From DASYTH01 sp035762905 (GTDB lineage: Bacteria; Actinomycetota; Actinomycetes; Mycobacteriales; Pseudonocardiaceae), in the NCBI RefSeq assembly GCF_035762905.1, contig NZ_DASUCC010000064.1:1-32828 (forward strand): a DNA stretch of 32,828 nucleotides, given 5' to 3'. Shown piece after piece: positions 15,354 to 22,697 of this stretch (the stretch's first letter is position 1; each line of letters starts with the position of its first letter). Made by a program: the position numbers and the translations under genes. The notes beneath the pieces were generated by a model that was not told where the DNA came from, ran no database searches, and saw nothing but the letters and a program-made list of their open reading frames with translations.

Positions 15354-15791
15354 ATGCCGTTGAATGGTGAGTACGTGCCGAGCCCCAACGAGTGGGTTCG
15401 CGAACACGTCGAAAAGTACGAGAGCTCCGGCGGGACCGAGGGCAACACGATGCAGGGCAAGCCGGTGATCATCCTGACCACGCAGGGCGCCCGGACCGGG
15501 AACATCCGCAAGACGCCGCTGATGCGGGTCGAGCACGACGGCCGGTACGCCGTGGTGGCCTCGCTGGGCGGGGCCCCGAAGCACCCGGTGTGGTACCACA
15601 ACCTGGTCGCCAACCCCACGGCCGAGCTGCAGGATGGCGCAGTGAAGCGGGAGATGACCGCGCGCGAGGTCACCGGCGAGGAGAAGTCGCTGTGGTGGGA
15701 CCGGGCGGTCCAGGCCTGGCCCGACTACGCCGAGTACCAGACCAAGACCGACCGGCAGATCCCGGTGTTCGTGCTGGAGCCGGTGGAGTAG
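15354..15791 (+). CDS. F420-dependent (DDN-like) nitroreductase family protein
   Basis: A 145-residue split-beta-barrel protein of the deazaflavin-dependent nitroreductase family. Typical features are WVREHVEKYESSGG, PVIILTTQGARTGNIRKTPLMRVEHDG (the F420-binding region with the conserved GxRTG), and GGAPKHPVWYHNLVANP. Members reduce quinones or nitro compounds with F420H2 and have been linked to protection of the respiratory chain from redox stress; the natural substrate here is unknown. It implies that the host makes coenzyme F420. The ATG at 15354 gives the standard N-terminus; no good Shine-Dalgarno sequence precedes it. It ends four bases from the convergent trmO gene. Confidence 0.92.
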   Translation: MPLNGEYVPSPNEWVREHVEKYESSGGTEGNTMQGKPVIILTTQGARTGNIRKTPLMRVEHDGRYAVVASLGGAPKHPVWYHNLVANPTAELQDGAVKREMTAREVTGEEKSLWWDRAVQAWPDYAEYQTKTDRQIPVFVLEPVE

Positions 15792-15795
15792 CGCC

Positions 15796-16212
15796 TCAGC
15801 GCTCGGTGTCGCGGTCGAGGACCGGCTTCACGTCGACGATCGGGGTGCCGTCGAGCGCCTCGAGGTTGCGCACCTGAACCCGGGTGCCCTCCACGGCGAG
15901 GATCTGCACCCGGTGCAGGCCGACCGGGTTGGGCCGGTCCGGGGAGCGGGTGCTGAACACGCCGGTCCACGGCCGGGACTCGTCCCCGCGCGGGTGCACC
16001 GCCAGCACGTCGCGCCGGGCTCGGTCGAACCAGGTCAGCACCAGCACCTCGGTGCCGACCTCGAAGTCGCGCAGCGCATCGGCCAGCTCCGGCTCGAACA
16101 CCAGCCAGGAGTCCGGCGCGCCCTCGTCGCCCTGCCGCGGCGCCTGGTCCCGGTCGGTCAGCGGGGAGGACACCCGACCGACCGGGCGCACCACGTACGG
16201 CTCGTCCGTCAC
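15796..16212 (-). CDS. trmO: TrmO-type tRNA (N6-threonylcarbamoyladenosine 37) methyltransferase
   Basis: A 138-residue single-domain protein of the TsaA/TrmO (UPF0066) family, which transfers a methyl group from SAM to t6A37 in certain tRNAs. It opens with VVRPVGRVSSPL, has the strand LVLTWFDRARRDVLAVHPRG, then the family signature GVFSTRSPDRPNPVGLHRV, and closes with LEALDGTPIVDVKPVL. It lacks the C-terminal domain of the longer E. coli enzyme, as do many actinobacterial members. The GTG at 16212 has GGGAGA upstream. The gene starts four bases after the stop of the upstream dehydrogenase, so the two are probably cotranscribed, but they have no obvious functional link. Confidence 0.9.
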   Translation of the reverse strand: MTDEPYVVRPVGRVSSPLTDRDQAPRQGDEGAPDSWLVFEPELADALRDFEVGTEVLVLTWFDRARRDVLAVHPRGDESRPWTGVFSTRSPDRPNPVGLHRVQILAVEGTRVQVRNLEALDGTPIVDVKPVLDRDTER

Positions 16213-16216
16213 CTGA

Positions 16217-17593
16217 TCATCTCCCGATCCACACCGTCTTGGCGTTGCAGAACTCGCGGATGCCCAGCGCGCCCAGCTCCCGGCCGTAGCCCGAGCGCCG
16301 CACGCCACCGAACGGCAGCTCCGGATAGGAGGTGACCATACCGTTGACGAACACCTGACCGGCCCACAGCTCGTCGGCGAACCGGTCCCGCTCGGCGAGG
16401 TCCTCGGTCCAGGCGTTGGCACCGAGCCCGAAGTCGGTGTCGTTGGCCAGCCCGATCGCCGCGTCGATGTCCGGCACCACGTACAGCCCGGCCACCGGCC
16501 CGAACACCTCCTCGCGGTACATCCGCATTCGCGGCGTCACACCGGTGACCACGGTCGGCGGGTAGAACCAGCCGGGCCGGTCGACCCGGCGGCCGCCGCA
16601 GTGCACCTCGGCCCCCTTGCCGACCGCGTCGTCCACCAGTTCCTCGACGTCGCGCAGCCCCTGCTCGGTGGCCAGCGGGCCGATGTCGGTGTGCTCGTCC
16701 ATCGGATCGCCGACCACCAGCGAGGACATGTTCTTCACGAACAGCCGCGCGAACTCCTCGGCCACGTCGGCGTGCACGATGAACCGCTTGGCGGCGATGC
16801 AGCTCTGCCCGTTGTTCTGGCAGCGCGCGGTGGTGGCGACCGCCGCGGCCCGCTCGAGGTCGGCCGACGGCATCACCACGAACGGGTCGCTGCCGCCCAG
16901 TTCGAGCACGGTCTTCTTGATCTCCCGGCCGGCGGTCGCGGCCACCGCCCGGCCGGCCGGTTCGCTGCCGGTAAGCGTGGCGGCCACCACCCGGGGGTCG
17001 GTGAGCACGGCCTCGACCGCGCCCGAGCCGATCAGCAGGGTCTGGAACGCCCCGGGCGGGAAGCCCGCGGCCAGGAACACCTCCTCCAGCCGCAGCGCGG
17101 TCTGCGGCACGTTGGAGGCGTGCTTGAGCAGCCCGACGTTGCCCGCCATCAGGGCCGGCGCGGCGAACCGGACCACCTGCCAGAGCGGGAAGTTCCACGG
17201 CATGACGGCCAGCACCGGGCCGAGCGGCTGCCAGCGGGTGTAGGCGGCGGCCGCGGACACCGCCCCGGCATCGCCCGGCTCGTCGGCGAGGAAGCGCTCG
17301 GCGTGCTCGGCGTAGAACCGGGCGCCGGTGGCGCACTTGGCCACCTCGGCCTTCGCGGCCTTGATGGTCTTGCCCATCTCGAGGGTGATCAGCGCGGCGA
17401 TGTCCTCGGCGGCATCGTCCAGGATGTCCGCGGCGGTCCGCATCCACTCGGCGCGCTGCGCGAAGCTGGTTCGGCGATAGCTGGAGAATGTCTCGGCGGC
17501 CAAGGCGATCCGCTCCGCGATCTCCCGATCACCGAGGGCGTCGAAGGTGCGTACGGTCTCGCCGGTCGCCGGGTTCGTCGTCGTGATGGCCAT
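16217..17593 (-). CDS. gabD: aldehyde dehydrogenase, succinate-semialdehyde (NADP+) type
   Basis: A 458-residue soluble aldehyde dehydrogenase. Active-site features are Asn134 in MPWNFPLWQ, Glu231 in LELGGSDPF, and catalytic Cys265 in NNGQSCIAAKRF. The sequence GLLKHASNVPQ, the short N-terminus and the overall length fit the NADP-dependent succinate-semialdehyde dehydrogenase group (GabD/GabD2/Sad), which feeds GABA or 4-hydroxybutyrate carbon into the TCA cycle as succinate. Substrate choice cannot be proven from motifs. The ATG has no Shine-Dalgarno sequence: a perfect 24-base palindrome runs right up to it and contains a -10-like TAGGCT (minus strand), suggesting a leaderless, repressor-controlled transcript. 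trmO follows closely downstream. Confidence 0.9.
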   Translation of the reverse strand: MAITTTNPATGETVRTFDALGDREIAERIALAAETFSSYRRTSFAQRAEWMRTAADILDDAAEDIAALITLEMGKTIKAAKAEVAKCATGARFYAEHAERFLADEPGDAGAVSAAAAYTRWQPLGPVLAVMPWNFPLWQVVRFAAPALMAGNVGLLKHASNVPQTALRLEEVFLAAGFPPGAFQTLLIGSGAVEAVLTDPRVVAATLTGSEPAGRAVAATAGREIKKTVLELGGSDPFVVMPSADLERAAAVATTARCQNNGQSCIAAKRFIVHADVAEEFARLFVKNMSSLVVGDPMDEHTDIGPLATEQGLRDVEELVDDAVGKGAEVHCGGRRVDRPGWFYPPTVVTGVTPRMRMYREEVFGPVAGLYVVPDIDAAIGLANDTDFGLGANAWTEDLAERDRFADELWAGQVFVNGMVTSYPELPFGGVRRSGYGRELGALGIREFCNAKTVWIGR

Positions 17594-17617
17594 GCGTCGA
17601 GCCTAATCGCTCGACGC
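17594..17617 (-). promoter_or_regulatory. perfect palindrome abutting the dehydrogenase start codon (operator or terminator)
   Basis: GCGTCGAGC and GCTCGACGC form a perfect 9-base inverted repeat with a six-base centre. On the minus strand, the centre and right arm include TAGGCT, a TAnnnT -10 motif ending six bases before the ATG. This reads naturally as an operator over a leaderless promoter. It also lies 38 bases downstream of lsr2 on the same strand, so an lsr2 terminator is the competing explanation. Confidence 0.6.
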
Positions 17618-17655
17618 CGGTTCAACGGAATGGACGGAATGCCCCGGGGCGGGGT

Positions 17656-18060
17656 TCAGCCGGAGAACGAGGGCAGCTTCGCCTTGCTGCCTTTACCGCG
17701 CTTCCCCTTGGTGGTGGATTGCGCCTCTTCGAATGCCTCGATGACGTTGGCCGGGATACGACCGCGGTCGGCGAGGTCGAAGCCGTTCTGCCGGGCCCAC
17801 TCCCGGATCGCCCGGGTCTGTTCCCGGCTGGCCGCCGGCCGGGACGGCCCGGCACTGCCCGAGTTTCGCTTGGCCCGGCCCCCGGTGCGCCGCGCGGCGG
17901 CGATGAACTCCTCGAGCGTTCCCCGCAGGTGCTCGGCATTCGATTCGTTGAGATCGATCTCGTAGTCGGCGCCGTCGATGGAGAAGCTCACCGTGCTAAT
18001 GCCGTCGGTCGCGGTGCCGTCCAGGTCGTCGACCAGCTCCACGATGACTTTCTGGGCCAT
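17656..18060 (-). CDS. lsr2: Lsr2 nucleoid-associated H-NS-like protein
   Basis: A 134-residue Lsr2 homologue that binds and bridges AT-rich DNA and silences acquired genes. The N-terminal oligomerisation domain runs from MAQKVIVELVDDLDG through YEIDLNESNAEHLRGTLEEFI (to about 57). A basic linker follows, and the DNA-binding domain (about 80-115) has IREWARQNGFDLADRGRIP with the AT-hook-like Arg-Gly-Arg at 99-101. The C-terminus carries an extra lysine/glycine tail of about 18 residues (TTKGKRGKGSKAKLPSFSG), longer than in mycobacterial Lsr2. GGAGGTAAGG lies upstream of the ATG. Actinomycetes often hold more than one lsr2 copy; whether this is the main one cannot be told here. Confidence 0.95.
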   Translation of the reverse strand: MAQKVIVELVDDLDGTATDGISTVSFSIDGADYEIDLNESNAEHLRGTLEEFIAAARRTGGRAKRNSGSAGPSRPAASREQTRAIREWARQNGFDLADRGRIPANVIEAFEEAQSTTKGKRGKGSKAKLPSFSG

Positions 18061-18206
18061 GTCCGCCTTACCTCCATATCCCCGGAAATCGTCGCGAGCA
18101 TACAACAGCCGTCGGGAAGACACGATCACACACCCAATACGATGAAGTGGAAAGGTGAACCGTCGGAATCGACGATACCAAAGGAATGGTTCGGAAAGGC
18201 GTCGGA
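18061..18206. promoter_or_regulatory. lsr2 upstream region, AT-richer spacer
   Basis: A 146-base gap between lsr2 and the anti-sigma gene, visibly richer in A and T than its surroundings, as expected for an lsr2 promoter and possible Lsr2 autoregulatory binding. It contains a small hairpin, CGTCG-GAAT-CGACG, nested between GAACC and GGTTC, which might end the sigma/anti-sigma transcript. No gene is seen. Confidence 0.4.
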
Positions 18207-18983
18207 TCAGGCCTGAACGTCGAGCATCGGGGTGCCGTCCAGCCGGCGCAGGCTGAACATGGCGATGTCCTCGGAGCTCACGCTGAGCCCGCCCTGGATC
18301 CGCAACGGCTCCGGGGAGGCCGGCACGCCGAACCCGGCGGCCGGGACCTTCCAACTGATCACGGTGTACAGCTCACCGGACTTGGTCACGGCGATCAGCT
18401 GGCAGTTCATCGGTCCGACGATCCCACGCAGCTCAAGGTTGATCTTGGTGCCCCAGGTCTCCGGCTCGATGCCGATGGTGGCGCCGACGCCGGTCTCCTG
18501 GTTGGTGCCGGACACCGTGCGGGCGGCGGCCACCACGTCGGTCCCGGTCTCCGGCGGCTGGTACGGGGTGGACTCCGCGGGCACGCTGACCGTCACGGTG
18601 GGGGCGGCGACCTGGCCGCTCTGGCCCTTGTTCGCCACGGTGACGACGACGGTCGGCACGGCCACCAGCAGCACGGCGGCCGCCGCGGCACCCAGCCATA
18701 CGGTGCGCCGGTGGGCGGACCGGGTCGAGCTGACCTGCTCCAGCGCGCCGGCGAGCACCCGCTTGCTCGGCAGCGCCGGCGACCTGGCCGGCTTACCGCG
18801 CTTGTCCGGCGCCGGCTTCAGCTGGTCCAGCAGCATCGGCAGGTCGGCGAACTCCCGGTACTCGGCCCGGCAGCGCGCGCACTTGGCGAAATGCGCCTGA
18901 AAGGCGGTGTGATCGCCCTCATCGAGAATCCCGAGCGCATACGCGGCCACATCGACGTGATCGACCCTCTGGGGTGGGTGCAT
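18207..18983 (-). CDS. membrane-anchored zinc anti-sigma factor
   Basis: A 258-residue single-pass membrane protein. The cytoplasmic N-terminal ZAS domain has the HxxxCxxC motif (His31, Cys35, Cys38) that binds zinc and clamps an ECF sigma factor. One transmembrane helix (about 95-117) follows, then an outside domain of about 140 residues beginning with a Thr/Val/Pro-rich stretch. The arrangement matches SigK/SigL-type regulators (RskA, RslA), where an outside or redox signal releases the sigma factor. It starts six bases after the sigma gene stop, in the classic sigma/anti-sigma pair. The signal sensed is unknown; the divergent redox operon suggests a redox or metal cue. Confidence 0.9.
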   Translation of the reverse strand: MHPPQRVDHVDVAAYALGILDEGDHTAFQAHFAKCARCRAEYREFADLPMLLDQLKPAPDKRGKPARSPALPSKRVLAGALEQVSSTRSAHRRTVWLGAAAAAVLLVAVPTVVVTVANKGQSGQVAAPTVTVSVPAESTPYQPPETGTDVVAAARTVSGTNQETGVGATIGIEPETWGTKINLELRGIVGPMNCQLIAVTKSGELYTVISWKVPAAGFGVPASPEPLRIQGGLSVSSEDIAMFSLRRLDGTPMLDVQA

Positions 18984-18989
18984 CGTCGA

Positions 18990-19550
18990 TCACTCCCCGT
19001 CCCGAAGCGCCCGGCGGAGGGCGCGAAGCGCGTAATAGACCCGCGACTTGACGGTCCCCGGTGGAACGCCAAGTACCTGCGCGGCCTCGTTGATTGTGCG
19101 GCCCCGTAAGTAAGTTTCCTCGATTGCCTCGCGATGTTCCGCGCGAAGGCCCTGCAAGGCGTCTGCTACGACCATAGCTGACAGCGACTGCTCCGAACGG
19201 TCCGGCACCGGCACGAGCGTGAGCGGCGCGATGTCAACTTCGCGTGGTCGTGCACTGTGGCTCCGCCTGCCGTCGATCACAATACGACGCGCCACCGTAA
19301 ACAGCCAAGCCCGGAGCATACCCGGATCCCGATCGAGCTTGTCGGCGTTCTTCCAGGCACGGACAAGCGTTTCCTGCACCACGTCCTCGGCCCACTGCCG
19401 ATCGTTGCCGGTCAGGTACAGGACGTGGCCGAACAAGGCTCCACCGAACTCCCGGTAGAGCATCCTGACGAGAGCCTCGTCCTTGTCCGGAACGCCGTCT
19501 GCGCCGGCAAGATCGACTCTCGTGCTCTGGCGCCGACTCACGGGGGCCAT
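18990..19550 (-). CDS. ECF sigma factor, SigL/SigK-like
   Basis: A 186-residue extracytoplasmic-function sigma factor. Region 2 contains AEDVVQETLVRAWKNADKLD (about 55-74) and GMLRAWLFTVARRIVIDGRRS. Region 4 contains LRAEHREAIEETYLRGRTI then NEAAQVLGVPPGTVKSRVYYALRALR (about 137-180). An Arg/Pro linker joins them, with no SnoaL-type tail. Its partner is the adjacent zinc anti-sigma factor. It is divergent from a five-gene redox operon whose upstream DNA carries a TGAACC...CGTATC motif like that used by M. tuberculosis SigL. The ATG at 19550 is chosen; a GTG at 19592 would add 14 residues and has a GAAGAAG upstream, so the start is not settled. Confidence 0.92.
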   Translation of the reverse strand: MAPVSRRQSTRVDLAGADGVPDKDEALVRMLYREFGGALFGHVLYLTGNDRQWAEDVVQETLVRAWKNADKLDRDPGMLRAWLFTVARRIVIDGRRSHSARPREVDIAPLTLVPVPDRSEQSLSAMVVADALQGLRAEHREAIEETYLRGRTINEAAQVLGVPPGTVKSRVYYALRALRRALRDGE

Positions 19551-19612
19551 CCTGGACCCCCGTATGGCCTCAAGTCGAGTGATCCAGGTCACATCTTCTT
19601 CGTGACCGTGAT

Positions 19613-19640
19613 TGAACCGTGATCCCCAGGTTTCCGTATC
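19613..19640 (+). promoter_or_regulatory. candidate SigL-type ECF promoter of the redox operon
   Basis: TGAACC (19613-19618), 16 bases, then CGTATC (19635-19640). The -35 equals, and the -10 resembles, the SigL promoter consensus known from mycobacteria (TGAACC-N15/16-CGTnn). It points toward the DUF4142 gene and leaves a leader of about 60 bases. A matching motif on the opposite strand, for autoregulation, was not found. Confidence 0.6.
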
Positions 19641-19668
19641 TGCTGGTGACCGCACCTGCTGGTGACCG
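19640..19668 (+). repeat. 13-base direct repeat in the leader of the redox operon
   Basis: CTGCTGGTGACCG occurs at 19640-19652 and again at 19656-19668, a 16-base periodicity (about one and a half helical turns). It lies just after the candidate -10 and could bind a regulator, or may be a local duplication. Confidence 0.6.
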
Positions 19669-19700
19669 AGGAATCTCCTTGCGCAGAAAGGAAACTTTGA

Positions 19701-19711
19701 TCCACAGTGGA
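19701..19711. repeat. TCCACAGTGGA palindrome, copy 3
   Basis: An exact copy overlapping the GTG start codon of the DUF4142 gene (19707-19709), the only copy not wholly inside a gene. Confidence 0.7.
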
Positions 19712-20432
19712 CAGGAAGGGCGTGGGCCGAGTGGTGCTGCCCGTGCTGGGTGTGCCGTTGATCGCACTGGTCTTCGGGTTCGTCCAGCCGGCGGCCGCGG
19801 CGCCCGCGCCCATCAGCGATTCCGACCGGGAACTGCTGGTCAAGATGCGGCTCGCGGGTCTCTGGGAGATCCCGGCCGGCCAGCAGGCCCAGCAGCAGGC
19901 CGCCAGCCAGGCGGTCCGCGAGGCCGGAGCGAGGATCGCCGAGCAGCATCAGCGGCTCGACGAAGATGTCCGCAGGGTCGCCGGGCAGCTCGGCGTGGTT
20001 CTGCCCAACCAACCGAGCGAGCAGCAACAGGAGTGGCTCACCGAACTGTCCTCGAAGTGGGGACCCGAGTTCGACGAGTCCTTCGCAACCCTGCTGCGCC
20101 AGGCGCATGGCACGGTCTTTTCGGTCATCGCCCAGGTCAGAGCCGGAACCCGTAACGAGATGGTCCGGGCCTTCGCGGACCGGGCCGGCGTGGCGGTCGG
20201 CACCCAGATGACCTTGTTGGAGGGCACCGGGCAGGTGGACTTCAACGCGTTGCCGCAGCAGGCACAGGAAGGCACGGCACTGGCCACCGCGGCACACGGG
20301 CAACGGCACAACATCGTCGAGGCGAGTGCGCGGACCAGCACCAGCGGCGTCGACGTTGGACTAGTGATCGGCATCTGTCTCGTGGAGTTCGTCCTGGTTC
20401 TCGGTCTGTTGCGGCTGCTCCGCACGCGCTGA
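19707..20432 (+). CDS. secreted DUF4142 (ferritin-like helical) protein with C-terminal membrane anchor
   Basis: A 241-residue exported protein. It has an N-terminal hydrophobic export signal (VVLPVLGVPLIALVFGFVQPAAAA), then a four-helix DUF4142 domain (about 35-180) with DSDRELLVKMRLAGLWEIPAGQ and REAGARIAEQHQRLDEDV. A C-terminal transmembrane helix (VGLVIGICLVEFVLVLGLL) ends in a short basic tail. DUF4142 is a ferritin-like fold of unknown function. It is the first gene of the operon. The GTG at 19707 lies within one copy of the palindrome TCCACAGTGGA; downstream GTG codons at 19722 and 19734 are alternatives. Its place with an electron-transfer chain suggests an extracytoplasmic redox or metal role, which is inference. 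Confidence 0.82.
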   Translation: MDRKGVGRVVLPVLGVPLIALVFGFVQPAAAAPAPISDSDRELLVKMRLAGLWEIPAGQQAQQQAASQAVREAGARIAEQHQRLDEDVRRVAGQLGVVLPNQPSEQQQEWLTELSSKWGPEFDESFATLLRQAHGTVFSVIAQVRAGTRNEMVRAFADRAGVAVGTQMTLLEGTGQVDFNALPQQAQEGTALATAAHGQRHNIVEASARTSTSGVDVGLVIGICLVEFVLVLGLLRLLRTR

Positions 20433-20489
20433 CCGGGCACCCGCCGAATCCGAGACCAGACCCAACGAAGAAACAGCGAGGTTCAAACC

Positions 20490-22007
20490 ATGGCACGACA
20501 TCAGATGCCCCAACGCACGAAGCGGCGGCTGATCGCCGCGGGCATCGCAGCGGTGACGATCATCGGAACAGGTGTCGTCATCGGAGTCACCGGCGCCGCG
20601 TCTGCCAAGAACCGGAGCAGAGGGGTGGATCTGTCCGTCCTGGAGTGCATCCCGGTCGACGCCCAGCCGAGTGCCCCGCCGTCGCAGCCGCAGGCCCCGC
20701 CGAGCTCGTCGGCCGCCGATGTCGCGCCACCTGCCGAGGCTCCCGCGGAGGAGGCGCCGGCCGAGCAGCCGCCCGCCAACGAGGCACCCGCCGAGGAGGC
20801 GCCGGCCGAGCAGCCGCCCGCCAACGAGGCACCGGCCACCGAGGCACCCGCCCAGGAACAGGGTGCTGAGCAGGAGGGCGCCGAGGAGGCGCCGCAGACC
20901 CAGGGCCTCCGCAAGCCCAAGCCGGCCCCGGCTCCGGCCCAGCCCGCCGAGCAGCCGGCCGACTCGGCCGAGCAGCCCGCCGAGGTCAACCCGCCTTCGG
21001 AGACCCCGGGCAAGCCCGCGGCGCCGCCGGCCGCCAACGCTCCGGATGAGGCCGGGCCGCAGCCGCCGAACACCCCCGAGCCGCAGCCGCAGGCCGAGGA
21101 CGTCAAGGAGTTCACCAAGCCCAGCTGCAACGACGCTCTCGGGCCGTTCCCGCAGGACTTCGTGAACATCCTCAAGGTGCGGCCGGCCAACAACCAGCCG
21201 CGCGTCCAGCGTTCCGGCTCGCGGGGCACGTTCACCAGCAACTGCGGGACGAACCAGAACGGCCACCGCAACTCCGACAACCACATCGTGGGTCCTGGCG
21301 TGATCAACGCCGCGCACCACCAGCACGACTACGTGGGCAACGAGGACACCAACGCCAACTCGACCCCGGAGAGCCTGGGCGCCGCCGGAACGACCTGCAA
21401 CAACGGCGACAAGTCCACCTACTTCTGGCCGGTGCTACGGGTACGCAACCGCGATGGCGGCGGCGCTTCCGATGACGCGCCGAACCCGCACAACATCGGC
21501 GACATCGTCGGTCCGGCAAGCGTCAACCTGACCTTCCGCGGCAACGCGGTGGCCAAGGTCGTGCCGATGCCGCAGTTCATCAAGATCCTGACCGGCAACG
21601 CCAAGGCCTCCATCCAGAACGGCGCCAACGCCAACGCCAAGTGGACCTGCACCGGGTTCACCAACCGGTTCACCGACAAGTACCCGCTGTGCCCGCCCGG
21701 TAGCCGGCTGATGCGCGTGGCCGACTTCCCCAGTTGCTGGGACGGCCAGAACGTGGACAGCGCCAACCACCGCACGCACATCGTGTTCCCGAACCAGCAG
21801 GGTGTCTGCCCTGAGGGAACCCAGGCGGTGCCGCAGCTGCGGATCACCCTCACCTACAACATCCCCCGCGGCCGGATCTTCGCGGTGGACGCCTTCCCGG
21901 AGGTGCAGCACAACCCGACCACCGACCACAACGACTTCCAGAACGTGATGCCGGAGGCCCTCATGCAGCGAGCGGTCCGGTGCATCAATAACGGCCAGCG
22001 CTGCTAG
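20490..22007 (+). CDS. secreted DUF1996 protein with long Pro/Glu/Ala-rich linker
   Basis: A 505-residue exported protein. Residues 1-39 form a basic, then hydrophobic signal sequence ending AASA. Residues about 58-205 are a low-complexity Pro/Ala/Glu/Gln stalk with an exact 15-residue tandem repeat. From about 210 a DUF1996 domain follows, with DNHIVGPGVINAAHHQHDYVG (histidines 276, 277 and 279), STYFWPVLRV, WTCTGF, YPLCPPGS, FPSCWDGQNVD and HRTHIVFP. DUF1996 is best known from fungal secreted proteins and its activity is unknown; the clustered histidines and cysteines suggest a metal site. The ATG has GAGG seven bases upstream. It is the second gene of the sigma-linked redox operon and is followed by a strong hairpin. 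Confidence 0.88.
   Translation: MARHQMPQRTKRRLIAAGIAAVTIIGTGVVIGVTGAASAKNRSRGVDLSVLECIPVDAQPSAPPSQPQAPPSSSAADVAPPAEAPAEEAPAEQPPANEAPAEEAPAEQPPANEAPATEAPAQEQGAEQEGAEEAPQTQGLRKPKPAPAPAQPAEQPADSAEQPAEVNPPSETPGKPAAPPAANAPDEAGPQPPNTPEPQPQAEDVKEFTKPSCNDALGPFPQDFVNILKVRPANNQPRVQRSGSRGTFTSNCGTNQNGHRNSDNHIVGPGVINAAHHQHDYVGNEDTNANSTPESLGAAGTTCNNGDKSTYFWPVLRVRNRDGGGASDDAPNPHNIGDIVGPASVNLTFRGNAVAKVVPMPQFIKILTGNAKASIQNGANANAKWTCTGFTNRFTDKYPLCPPGSRLMRVADFPSCWDGQNVDSANHRTHIVFPNQQGVCPEGTQAVPQLRITLTYNIPRGRIFAVDAFPEVQHNPTTDHNDFQNVMPEALMQRAVRCINNGQRC
20748..20837 (+). repeat. 45-base tandem repeat encoding part of the stalk
   Basis: Two adjacent 45-base units (20748-20792 and 20793-20837) differ at one third-codon base and encode EEAPAEQPPANEAPA twice (residues 87-101 and 102-116). 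The near identity points to recent duplication, so stalk length probably varies between strains. Confidence 0.9.
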
Positions 22008-22039
22008 TTTCCTCCTGCGTAAGCAGTGCTGGAACGGGC

Positions 22040-22070
22040 CAGGCAGGCCGGATCCGCCCCGGCCTGCCTG
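22040..22070 (+). terminator. perfect 12-bp hairpin inside the redox operon
   Basis: CAGGCAGGCCGG (22040-22051) pairs perfectly with CCGGCCTGCCTG (22059-22070) around a seven-base loop, 33 bases after the DUF1996 stop and 27 bases before the next start. There is no U-tract. It is probably a partial terminator or mRNA stabiliser that lets the two secreted proteins be made in excess over the membrane and cytosolic partners. Confidence 0.75.
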
Positions 22071-22097
22071 TCACCCGGTTCAAACTCGGAGGCTCGA

Positions 22098-22697
22098 TTG
22101 CTTTACCAGATGGCGCAGAGCGCAGCGGAACAAGGGGCGCACGACGCGGGTGTCTACGAGGTGTCCGCGCTGTCCGCCCGGCTCGCCTACGCCATGATGT
22201 GTCTGACCGTCTGCTGGGGGGCGCTGACCAGCATGGGCTGGGTCGGCCGGGTGACCGGCCGGCAGGCGCTCCGCAGCGGACACATCTTCCTCTCCGCGAC
22301 GACGCTGGCGTTCATCGCCGCGCACTCGCTGTCCTACCTCATGTTGCAGGCCGATCCGTACACCATGACCCGCCTGCTCATCCCCTTCTACGCGGGTGGC
22401 CCGCTCTACACCGGGCTGGGCATCCTCGCGTTCGAATGCCTACTCGTCGTGGTGATCGCCACCGGAATGCGCCGGTTCATGTCGAACCAGCGCTGGCTGT
22501 TCGTGCACCGGCTGGCCTATGTCGCGTTCGTCCTCGGGATCCTGCACGCGCTGCTCACCGCGATGGCCAACGGCCACGTCGCCATCCTCTGGCTGGGCGG
22601 GATCACGCTGCTGATCCCCACGCTCGCGGTGATCGCGGTGCGGGTCATGCCGGCCAAGGCGCTGGCCACCACCGGACTGATCGAGGACGCGCCATGA
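22098..22697 (+). CDS. ferric-reductase-like transmembrane cytochrome b (four-histidine)
   Basis: A 199-residue membrane protein with five to six hydrophobic helices. Two helices carry spaced histidine pairs, His62/His76 and His137/His150 (14 and 13 residues apart). This is the arrangement that binds two stacked b haems in ferric reductase and NADPH oxidase transmembrane domains. It lacks the FAD/NAD domain of full ferric reductases; the next two genes supply those functions as separate proteins. TTG 22098 is chosen because GGAGG at 22088-22092 is five bases upstream; a longer in-frame start at 22026 would cover the hairpin. The ATGA overlap with the ferredoxin gene couples translation. The likely job is moving electrons across the membrane. 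Confidence 0.85.
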   Translation: MLYQMAQSAAEQGAHDAGVYEVSALSARLAYAMMCLTVCWGALTSMGWVGRVTGRQALRSGHIFLSATTLAFIAAHSLSYLMLQADPYTMTRLLIPFYAGGPLYTGLGILAFECLLVVVIATGMRRFMSNQRWLFVHRLAYVAFVLGILHALLTAMANGHVAILWLGGITLLIPTLAVIAVRVMPAKALATTGLIEDAP

